From CAZRGV01 sp964599655 (lineage in GTDB: Bacteria > Planctomycetota > Planctomycetia > Isosphaerales > Isosphaeraceae), in contig CAZRGV010000103.1 of assembly GCA_964599655.1 (NCBI GenBank), forward strand, positions 1 through 21,588: a stretch of DNA of 21,588 nt, written 5' to 3'. Shown piece after piece: positions 7,596 to 13,897 of the stretch. The notes under the pieces were generated by a model, which did not search any database, was not told the DNA's origin, and saw nothing but the letters and a program-made list of their open reading frames with translations. Position numbers and translations under genes: made by a program. Position 1 is the stretch's first letter; every line of letters starts with the position of its first letter.

Positions 7596-8552
7596 TTACG
7601 GGGTGACGGTCCCGAGCACCTGCAACGCGGCCGAGACGTTGGCCGGCAGGTTGGCGACGCCGCTGGCGTTGCCGAAGACGACGATTGGGGCTCGCATGGC
7701 GCGTCCGACCGTGATCGTGCTGCCGCCGGGCCCGATGACCAGGTTCCCCTTGATGTTGCCGCCCTGGCCGGCGGGGCCGGTCCCCTTGGCCGGCTGGGCG
7801 AAGAGGCCGATGTCGCGGCCGACCTTGATCGACGCGCCGTTGGCCAGCGTCAAGCTCTGCCCGATATTGAACGCATTGAGGTCCTGGCCGACCACCACGC
7901 CAGGGCCGCCGTTGAAGAAGGCCTCGTTGTACACGTCGAGCGTGTTGAGCGAGCCGCTCACGTTGATCGAGGCGCCCGGCTCGATATTGTAGAAGGCGAT
8001 CCGGTTGACGTTTGTGGGGGCGTAGTTCGGGTTGTTGACGAGGAGCTGGCCCGACAGGGTCGCGGTGCGGTAGCCCTCGATCATCCCGACCTGGCCATTG
8101 ACCACCGTGATGTTCCGCACCATGAGCACGCCGTTGTTGTTCACGGTGCCCACCGGGAACTGGTGAGCCGTTCCCTTGCGCTGGTTGTGCGACTCGGGGT
8201 CGATGGTGACCTCGGTATCGACGTTCGTTCCGTACAGATAGATGTCGACCTGTCCATTCGGCGCGGGCCGGGCGCGGGCGGTCCCGCCGCCGGTGACATG
8301 CACGACGTAGAGCTCCCCGTCGACGTCCCAGATCGCGGCCGCTCGGCCGCCGTTGGCGACCCCGACGTGCACGGCATGGGCCGACAGGCTATGCCCCGCC
8401 CGCGCTTGCACCATCGCCGCGCGACGCAAGGCCGCCGGCGACACCCCGCCGGCCGAGAGCAGAAACCGCGACTCCAGCCGACCGTTCGCATCCCACGACG
8501 GCCGGAACGCCCGTCGATCGGCCCGACGGCCTTTCTCCCGATCTCGAGACAT
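7596..8552 (-). CDS. Planctomycete-type secreted beta-rich protein with LESRFLLS export motif
   Basis: A 318-residue protein. Its N-terminus is Arg-rich (MSRDREKGRRADRRAF) and is followed by LESRFLLS at 26-33. This LExRxLLS-type motif is found near the start of many large exported proteins in planctomycetes, although it is not a classical signal peptide. The rest is Gly/Asn/Val-rich, with repeating short strands (IEPGASINVSGSLNTLDVYN, LANGASIKVGRDIGLF, IGPGGSTITVGRAMRAPIVV) that suggest a beta-solenoid-like fold. No catalytic motif is visible. A surface or extracellular location is inferred; function is unknown. The ATG at 8552 has GGGAGG about 7-9 nt upstream. It is shorter than most proteins with this motif. 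Its 3' end faces the ABC ATPase across a long hairpin. Confidence 0.8.
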   Translation of the reverse strand: MSRDREKGRRADRRAFRPSWDANGRLESRFLLSAGGVSPAALRRAAMVQARAGHSLSAHAVHVGVANGGRAAAIWDVDGELYVVHVTGGGTARARPAPNGQVDIYLYGTNVDTEVTIDPESHNQRKGTAHQFPVGTVNNNGVLMVRNITVVNGQVGMIEGYRTATLSGQLLVNNPNYAPTNVNRIAFYNIEPGASINVSGSLNTLDVYNEAFFNGGPGVVVGQDLNAFNIGQSLTLANGASIKVGRDIGLFAQPAKGTGPAGQGGNIKGNLVIGPGGSTITVGRAMRAPIVVFGNASGVANLPANVSAALQVLGTVTP

Positions 8553-8590
8553 CGGTCGAACCTCCCTGCCCTGCCTCAGCGTCCACGACT

Positions 8591-8610
8591 CAATTCAACT
8601 CAACTCAACT
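8591..8610. repeat. Four-unit 5-bp tandem repeat upstream of secreted protein
   Basis: CAATT followed by three CAACT units, read on the minus strand as AGTTG repeats ending in AATTG. It lies 39-58 nt upstream of the secreted-protein ATG. It could overlap the promoter of that gene (TTGAGT-like hexamers occur in it) or be a simple slippage tract. It is too short to decide. Confidence 0.45.
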
Positions 8611-8789
8611 GACCTCGCCCCGCCCGCCCTTTCGAGACGAGGCTCCACGACCTGATCCCGGCCATCAGCGCCTTAGATCGGCCGGCCCGGCCACGTGTCC
8701 CCTTGGAATTCCGAGGGTCGTCCCGCTCCGAGCGTGGGTTGTGGCGGATCGGCCGGTTGCAACGAACGGGCCGAGCCTGACGCGCCGCC

Positions 8790-10121
8790 TCAACGTCGCC
8801 GGGAAAGCACGACCCGGATGCCGCCCACGGGCCGCAAGGTCATGGTGGGAACCGGCCGAACCGTCGCGCCCGGAGCCAGCGCCAGGCGATAACGTCGGGC
8901 GATCGTCGCCAGCAGCAATGCGGATTCCATCAACGCGAACGAGTTGCCGATGCAGATTCGCGGCCCGCCGCCGAACGGGAAGTAGGCGTAGCGGTGGATC
9001 CGCCTCGCCAGGTCGCCGTCCCAGCGCTCGGGACGGAAGGCCTCGGGCTCGTCGAACCAACGCGGGTCGCGATGCACGACCCACTGGCTCATGTACAAGG
9101 TCATGCCTTTTGGTACGGCGTAGCCGCCGATCTCACACGGCTCGACCGCCTCACGGCCGATGATCCAGACCGTCGGCAACACCCGAAGCGACTCGTGGAT
9201 GACCCACTCGGTATAACGCAGTCGACGGAGGTCGGCCAGCTCGGGCGGTCGATCGGCCAGCACGTCGTCGACCTCCTGGTGCAGCCGGCGCTCGGCCTCG
9301 GGGTGCGTCGCCAGCAGGTAGAACGCCCAGGCCAGGGTGTTGGCCGTCGTTTCGTGACCGGCCATGAACAGGGTCATCGCCTCGTCGCGAAGCTGCTGGT
9401 CGGTCATCCGCCGGCCGTCGTCCTCGTCCCTCGCCTGCAAGAGCATGGAGAGCAGGTCGCCGCGATCCACGCCCGATCGTCGACGCTCGGCGATGATGTC
9501 CAGGAGGATCCGGTCGAGCCGCCTCGCCGCGCGCTGGACCTGGGGGTTGAGCCACTCGGGCAGCTTGATGATCTTGTCGACCCGGCGCGTGAAGCAACGC
9601 ATCAGCGTTTCCATGGCGGCGCTCGCCTCGCCGGCCTGGCCCGAGACGTCGGCGTCGAACAGCGTCTTGGCGACGATCCGCAACGTCAGGCGCATCATGT
9701 CGTCCTGCACGTTGCGCGATTGACCGTCGGCCCAGTCGCGGAGCATCCGCTCGGCGGATTCGACCATCACGCTGGCATAGGCGTCGATGCGATCGCGATG
9801 AAACGCCGGCTGCGACAGCCGCCGCTGCCCGCGCCAGAATTCCCCCTCGCTGGTCAACAGCCCGTTGCCGAGCGTCCGCTTCGTTTGCCGAAGCGCGAAA
9901 TGCTTGATGAAGTGTCGATTCTTGGTGACGAGCACCTCCTCGACCAGATCGGGATGGTTGAGCACCCGCGCCCGGATCGGCCCCAGCCGGATCGACACAA
10001 CGTCCCCATAGCGCCGGGCGCACTCGGTGAGAAACGCCAGCCGGTCACGCTTGAACTGCGGCAGGTTGCCGTAAAGCCAGTGCCCCCTGGGTCCTGGAGG
10101 GGCCTCGAGAATCGCGGCCAT
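8790..10121 (-). CDS. Cytochrome P450
   Basis: A 443-residue P450 with all class marks: WxxxR (W96, R100), I-helix AGHETT (254-259) with the acid/Thr pair for O2 activation, ExxR (E310-R313), PERW (364-367) and the heme loop FPFGGGPRICIG (381-392) with the thiolate ligand C390. The sequence style (FMAGHETTANTLAWAFYLL, SLRVLPTVWIIGREA) recalls bacterial relatives of the fatty-acid-hydroxylase-like CYP4/CYP102-type clans. The substrate is unknown. It has no fused reductase and no ferredoxin gene nearby, so electrons must come from elsewhere. The ATG at 10121 is chosen for its GAGGA 7 nt upstream and a standard N-terminus (LEAPPGPRGHWLYGN). An ATG at 10160 and a GTG at 10175 are in frame but lack an SD. 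Confidence 0.93.
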   Translation of the reverse strand: MAAILEAPPGPRGHWLYGNLPQFKRDRLAFLTECARRYGDVVSIRLGPIRARVLNHPDLVEEVLVTKNRHFIKHFALRQTKRTLGNGLLTSEGEFWRGQRRLSQPAFHRDRIDAYASVMVESAERMLRDWADGQSRNVQDDMMRLTLRIVAKTLFDADVSGQAGEASAAMETLMRCFTRRVDKIIKLPEWLNPQVQRAARRLDRILLDIIAERRRSGVDRGDLLSMLLQARDEDDGRRMTDQQLRDEAMTLFMAGHETTANTLAWAFYLLATHPEAERRLHQEVDDVLADRPPELADLRRLRYTEWVIHESLRVLPTVWIIGREAVEPCEIGGYAVPKGMTLYMSQWVVHRDPRWFDEPEAFRPERWDGDLARRIHRYAYFPFGGGPRICIGNSFALMESALLLATIARRYRLALAPGATVRPVPTMTLRPVGGIRVVLSRRR

Positions 10122-10227
10122 CGGGGAATCCTCGTCGGGTCGAACCGATCGGGGCACCATCCACTCGGCGCTCACGTCCGGCCGAACGATCCTAACGGAT
10201 TCTCGCCCCGCTTCGCCATGCGCCCCC

Positions 10228-10255
10228 TGGACGCCGAGGTATTCTCTTGTATACT
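10228..10255 (+). promoter_or_regulatory. Candidate promoter of the radical SAM gene
   Basis: A -10-like TATACT (10250-10255) lies 16 nt after a -35-like TGGACG (10228-10233, 4 of 6 to consensus) and 32 nt before the ATG at 10288. The local drop in GC around TATTCTCTTGTATACTATC stands out from its surroundings. The call rests on position and hexamers only. Confidence 0.4.
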
Positions 10256-10287
10256 ATCGGCGAGCCCAGAGTCGGAAAGGGGGCCAA

Positions 10288-11373
10288 ATGCCAACCAACC
10301 GCGATCGCGAGACCATCCGTGGGCGGGGGGCGGCGGAGAATCCGCCCAACCGGTTCGAGTCGACCTGGCACGAGCGCGATCCGGACGAGCCAGTGGACCC
10401 GGACGACGAGCCCGAGCCGTCGCCGAGCACGCAATTCCTGCGCGACGCGACGCGGTCGATCCTCGCCACCAACGACAGCCCTGACGTCGGCTTCGAGGCC
10501 AGCATCAACCCGTATCGGGGTTGTGAACATGGTTGTGTGTATTGCTATGCGAGGCCGACGCATGAGTACCTCGGCTTCTCGGCGGGGCTCGATTTCGAGA
10601 CGAGGATCCTGGTCAAGGAAGAGGCGCCCGAGCTGCTGCGTCGCGAGCTGGAGTCGCCCCGTTGGCGGCCCCAGGTCGTCGCGTTGAGCGGGGTGACCGA
10701 CCCGTACCAACCGGTCGAGCGGCGGTTGCGGATCACGAGGCGTTGCCTGGAGCTGCTGGCCGAGTTTCGCAACCCGGTGGCGATCATCACCAAGAACCGG
10801 CTGGTGACGCGCGACCTGGACGTGCTCGCCTCGCTGGCCGAGCACGACGCGGCGGCCGTGTTCCTCTCGATCACCACGCTCGACGCCACGCTGGCCCGTC
10901 GCATGGAGCCTCGGACCTCGCCGCCGGCCTTGCGGCTCGACGCGATCCGGGCGTTGAGCGCTTCGGGCGTGCCGGCCGGCGTGATGGTCGCGCCGGTGAT
11001 TCCGGGGCTGACCGACCACGAGATCCCGTCGATCGTCGCCGCGGCGGCCGAGGCCGGCGCCCGGTTCGCCGGCACCACGACCGTCCGCCTGCCCTTGGGC
11101 GTGGCCGACCTCTTCGAACGCTGGCTCGACCGGCACGTTCCCGGCCGCAAGGAAAAAGTTCTCGGCCGACTCCGAGCGATGCGGTCGGGCCGGCTGAACG
11201 AGCCTCGCTTCGGCGCACGGATGCGAGGCCAGGGCCCGATCGCCGATTTGATCTCCGGCCTCTTCAAGAACGCATGCCGCCGCGCCGGCATCCCCCCCGG
11301 CGGCCCGAACCTCTCCAACGCCGCCTTCCGCCGCCCCACCGCCGACGGCGGCCAGCGCCTGCTGTTCGATTGA
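10288..11373 (+). CDS. Radical SAM protein, PA0069 / SplB-like family
   Basis: A 361-residue protein with the 4Fe-4S cluster motif C79-x3-C83-x2-C86 (GCEHGCVYCYARPTHEYLGF). Surrounding residues (INPYRGCEHGCVYC, LSGVTDPYQPVE, ITKNRLVTRDLDVL, SITTLDATLARRMEPR) match the PA0069-type radical SAM family, relatives of spore photoproduct lyase. These enzymes cleave S-adenosylmethionine to a 5'-deoxyadenosyl radical; the substrate of this family is not established. An acidic, Pro-rich disordered N-terminus (about 30-48) precedes the barrel, and the C-terminus has the usual GLFKNACRRAG and QLLFD-like (QRLLFD) end. The ATG at 10288 has AGGGGG about 6 nt upstream. It is convergent with the molybdenum-carrier-like gene, with 21 bp between stops. 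Confidence 0.9.
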   Translation: MPTNRDRETIRGRGAAENPPNRFESTWHERDPDEPVDPDDEPEPSPSTQFLRDATRSILATNDSPDVGFEASINPYRGCEHGCVYCYARPTHEYLGFSAGLDFETRILVKEEAPELLRRELESPRWRPQVVALSGVTDPYQPVERRLRITRRCLELLAEFRNPVAIITKNRLVTRDLDVLASLAEHDAAAVFLSITTLDATLARRMEPRTSPPALRLDAIRALSASGVPAGVMVAPVIPGLTDHEIPSIVAAAAEAGARFAGTTTVRLPLGVADLFERWLDRHVPGRKEKVLGRLRAMRSGRLNEPRFGARMRGQGPIADLISGLFKNACRRAGIPPGGPNLSNAAFRRPTADGGQRLLFD

Positions 11374-11394
11374 TTTGAAGAGAGACGCGATCGA

Positions 11395-11877
11395 TCAAAT
11401 ATGTGGTCGAATGGCCCGCAACAGCCGCTCGACGTACGCCTCCACCGTCGACCCGATGCCTGGAGCAACCGACTCGCGATCGCCGGCCACGTGGAGCACG
11501 CGAAGACCTTGCGCCTCGATCCAGGCCGCGGCATCCTCCGGCGATGGCTCGCCGCCGTGTTCGGGATCGACGATCAAAAGGGGCCGACCGATCGCGCGGC
11601 AGGCGTCGATCGTCCGGCGCGTGCCCGGCCCGGCGTTCTCGGACGCAAACACGAGCGTCCCGTCGGAGTCTCGCACATTGGCCCGCGTTCGGTCGTCATA
11701 GGCGTCCGATTCGAGGGCAATGGCCCCGAACCGATCGGCCAACTCGGGCCTCGGCCCGTCCTCGGTGAGGAAGCCGCGCGGCATCCACCCTCCCGTGTCG
11801 ACCCCGAGCGCCCGGGCCGCCCGCCAGGCCCCCTGATCGGCCCCGGTCTGCCCGCCGGTCACGATGCGTCTGAGCAT
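11395..11877 (-). CDS. Putative molybdenum carrier protein (YpsA/LOG-like Rossmann fold)
   Basis: A 160-residue single-domain protein of the usual length for the family. Its start MLRRIVTGGQTGADQGAWRA matches the phosphate-binding GGQTGxDxGA motif (8-17). WMPRGF (31-36), RTRANVRDSDGTLVF (around 63-77) and GTRRT with the following helix are also typical. The family is annotated as molybdenum carrier because of structural likeness to a cobalamin/Moco-carrier Rossmann fold; some members may instead bind nucleotides like YpsA/LOG proteins. No other molybdopterin gene is in the window, so the role is open. The ATG at 11877 lies in an AT-rich leader (TTTATGTTTTTAAATTCC) with no clear SD. It is probably monocistronic. 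Confidence 0.8.
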   Translation of the reverse strand: MLRRIVTGGQTGADQGAWRAARALGVDTGGWMPRGFLTEDGPRPELADRFGAIALESDAYDDRTRANVRDSDGTLVFASENAGPGTRRTIDACRAIGRPLLIVDPEHGGEPSPEDAAAWIEAQGLRVLHVAGDRESVAPGIGSTVEAYVERLLRAIRPHI

Positions 11878-11991
11878 TGGAATTTAAAAACATAAAGAAC
11901 GATCAAGTTTTTGTGACATAAGGACAGACCATGGTGGTCGATCCCGTGAGGAGTCCTCTCGGCCAGGGTTTCTTGACGAGACCGTGGCGGG

Positions 11992-12429
11992 TCACTTCGG
12001 GCGTTCGGGCAAGACCTGGGGGCCCCAGACGACGAACTTGAACAGCGCGTAGGGGCAGGTGCCGGGGAAGGCGATCCGCAGGAGGTGTGGCCCGTCCTGG
12101 TTGGCGCGGAGCTCGATGATCGACGCCTCGAACCAGTCGTGCCGGTTGGGGTCGTCGAGGCAGAGCCAGATCGCGCTGCCGTGAGGGGGCAGCCGATCGG
12201 CGGCGAGCATCGCGCCTCCTTGGCTGATGTCGAGAATCCAGGCGGCCGATCGGCCGAAGCCGCGGCCCTCTCGCCAGCCGATCCAGGCGCGACCCGAGCG
12301 AGATCGGTAGCGCACCGAGGTGCGTCGATCGTACGGCAGCCGGGCGACGAGTTCCGGCGCGGGGCTGATCTCCGAGGCAAATGGGAAATTGTTCACGACG
12401 CGGGAGCCTTTCTTCCGTTCTCCCGGCAT
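11992..12429 (-). CDS. PilZ-domain protein (c-di-GMP receptor candidate)
   Basis: A 145-residue protein with both halves of the PilZ c-di-GMP signature: R36-x3-R40 (RRTSVR) and D67-x-S69-x2-G72 (DISQGG), followed by a beta-barrel-like run (SAIWLCLDD, FEASIIELRAN, HLLRIAFPG). It would bind cyclic di-GMP in the cytoplasm and relay it to an unknown target. There is no fused output domain. The C-terminus ends FKFVVWGPQVLPERPK. The start is uncertain: ATG at 12429 has no good SD, and GTG codons about 10 residues later (RVVNN) are possible. The frame is open to 12894, but that extension is antisense to the FkbM gene and not protein-like. It could share a transcript with the FkbM gene upstream (about 200-bp gap). 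Confidence 0.75.
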   Translation of the reverse strand: MPGERKKGSRVVNNFPFASEISPAPELVARLPYDRRTSVRYRSRSGRAWIGWREGRGFGRSAAWILDISQGGAMLAADRLPPHGSAIWLCLDDPNRHDWFEASIIELRANQDGPHLLRIAFPGTCPYALFKFVVWGPQVLPERPK

Positions 12430-12538
12430 CCGCCCGCGGCGTTTCGTTCCGGCAAGAAGCGCACACCTGGCGCGGATGGAAACCGGACCACGTTGCGGGT
12501 GATCCAGGGGGAATACTAGGTCGGACCCGGTGTCGTGT

Positions 12539-12566
12539 CGCGTGGTGAAGAAAAAATCAACACGCG
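12539..12566. repeat. Inverted repeat with A/T loop between FkbM and PilZ genes
   Basis: CGCGTGGTGA, loop AGAAAAAA, TCAACACGCG: 9 of 10 positions pair. It lies about 60 nt past the stop of the FkbM gene (minus strand) and 110 nt upstream of the PilZ start. It might be a weak terminator of the FkbM transcript, but the T-run is in the loop rather than after the stem. Confidence 0.35.
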
Positions 12567-12625
12567 AGCGGTTGGGGGCCGTGCCGGCGAATCTCGAAGG
12601 CTCAGCCACCGGTCGTTGGATTCCG

Positions 12626-13507
12626 CTAACGGGCATCGACGCTGGCGGCGCAAAAGGCGTCGACCTTGCTGGCCAGGTCGGCTCGCTCGCGAGGGACGGC
12701 GATGACGTAGGCGTTCCAGGGGGCGCTGGCGACCGGCTTGTCGCTGCCGACCACGGCCGAGTGGTAATCGAGGGCTTCGAGTTCCGCGGCCACGTCGGCG
12801 TTGGTTCCGTGCAACTCGATGAGCAGGATCGGCCGGAGATCGCGGAGCAGCCGCGAGCCGCCGGCCAGGACCTCGCCCTCGACGCCCTCGACATCGAGCT
12901 TGATCACGTCGGGCCGGGGCAAACCTTCGTTGGCGAGGCGATCGAGCGACCGGACGGTGATCGGGATCTCCTCGACGGTCGCCTGGTCGGGCTTGCGAAA
13001 GCCGGAGTTGGCGAGCATGCCCATGGTCGGGTCGGGGGTGACGAGGAACGCCGTCTGACCGTCGGCGCGACCCAGCGCCTCGCGCCGCACGATCAGGTGG
13101 TCGAACCCGTTGAGCCGGGCGTTGTAGGCGATTTGATCGGCGTTCGACGGCAGCGGTTCGAAGCAGACGACGTGCCCTTCGGGACCGACCAGACGCGCGG
13201 CCAGCACCGAGAAAAACCCGACGTTGGCGCCGGCGTCCCAGAAGGTCATGCCGGGTTGCAGATGGGTTTTCAGGACGTTCTGGATCGCCGGCTCGGTGGT
13301 TCCCAGCAGGTAACCGGCGTTGGATCGCCCGGTGTTGAACTTCAAACCCTGGCCGACGCCGCTCTGGATCACGCCGTCCTGGTTCCGGAACTGGTTGGCG
13401 GCCAGGTCGAGCGCGCGTCGAAGCCAGGGCCATCGCCATCGGGCGTTCGAAATGGTTCGGATCCAGGATCGAGGCAGCAGGCTCGCGAACTTGACCAGGA
13501 TTCGCAT
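12626..13507 (-). CDS. FkbM-family SAM-dependent methyltransferase
   Basis: A 293-residue protein. The SAM-binding Rossmann motif is WDAGANVGFFSVLAARLVGP (motif I, D91-G97), the acidic strand-2 end is VCFEPLPSN (E117), and the FkbM-domain hallmark IKLDVEGVEGEVL is at about 202-214. FkbM enzymes O-methylate sugars, polyketides and similar small molecules; here a cell-surface glycan is a guess only. The ~60-residue N-terminus (basic, Trp-rich RWRWPWLRR) may be membrane-associating. The ATG at 13507 has AAAGGAAG about 7 nt upstream; a TTG one codon earlier is less likely. No glycosyltransferase neighbours are seen, so it is an orphan FkbM gene. A candidate promoter with a perfect palindrome lies about 120 nt upstream. 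Confidence 0.9.
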   Translation of the reverse strand: MRILVKFASLLPRSWIRTISNARWRWPWLRRALDLAANQFRNQDGVIQSGVGQGLKFNTGRSNAGYLLGTTEPAIQNVLKTHLQPGMTFWDAGANVGFFSVLAARLVGPEGHVVCFEPLPSNADQIAYNARLNGFDHLIVRREALGRADGQTAFLVTPDPTMGMLANSGFRKPDQATVEEIPITVRSLDRLANEGLPRPDVIKLDVEGVEGEVLAGGSRLLRDLRPILLIELHGTNADVAAELEALDYHSAVVGSDKPVASAPWNAYVIAVPRERADLASKVDAFCAASVDAR

Positions 13508-13897
13508 CAATCGCTTCCTTTTCGAGCAGGGACGCTCCGTTCCTTGAGGGAAACCACGTCGAAAGAACCAGCCGGAGGGGCCACGAAGCCGCGTTCCCTG
13601 TCGTGTTCAGGGCTTCCATTCCGCGATCAGTATACTTCGCCGCGCGGCGAACGTCGAACCAGAAAGAAAGCGCCGCGTCCGCCTCTAGCCCGTCGGGCGT
13701 GCGCTTCGGTAAATTGGAGGTTGGTTTTCGCGGGACGAAAACGACGGCCGGGAACGGAGCCCCGGTGGGGTTCGTCCTCTCGTCCAGTCCATCGAGGATC
13801 GCGCCGCTCTGGCCGTTGTCGATCCGTTCCGCCCGATCGGCCTGACGGCGTTCCCAGACAACACGATCACCCCCGTCTTGAGGGAAGCGAGGTCGGC
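13508..13897. other. Divergent intergenic region between FkbM and TPR-peptidase genes
   Basis: This region of 390 bp has no credible gene. It holds the candidate promoter/operator at 13629-13657. At 13724-13742 there is a 7-bp inverted repeat, GTTTTCG / CGAAAAC with a 5-nt loop, in the probable leader of the TPR gene. The rest is GC-rich without recognisable motifs. Read-through frames covering it are low-complexity and Arg/Ser-rich, as expected for non-coding high-GC DNA. Confidence 0.4.
13629..13657 (-). promoter_or_regulatory. Candidate promoter/operator: palindrome filling the -35/-10 spacer
   Basis: On the minus strand a TCGACG (-35-like, 4 of 6) is followed by a 17-bp spacer and TATACT (13634-13629, -10-like). 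The spacer is almost exactly the perfect 16-bp palindrome TTCGCCGCGCGGCGAA (13636-13651). AGTATACT (13629-13636) is itself self-complementary, so a plus-strand -10 also exists at 13631-13636. A dimeric regulator bound to the palindrome would control one or both divergent genes. The assignment is by pattern only. Confidence 0.35.

Noticed and set aside
12530..13897. N-terminal extension of the TPR-peptidase frame
   Set aside because: It is antisense to the FkbM methyltransferase. A good SD, ATG and signal peptide occur at 13898.
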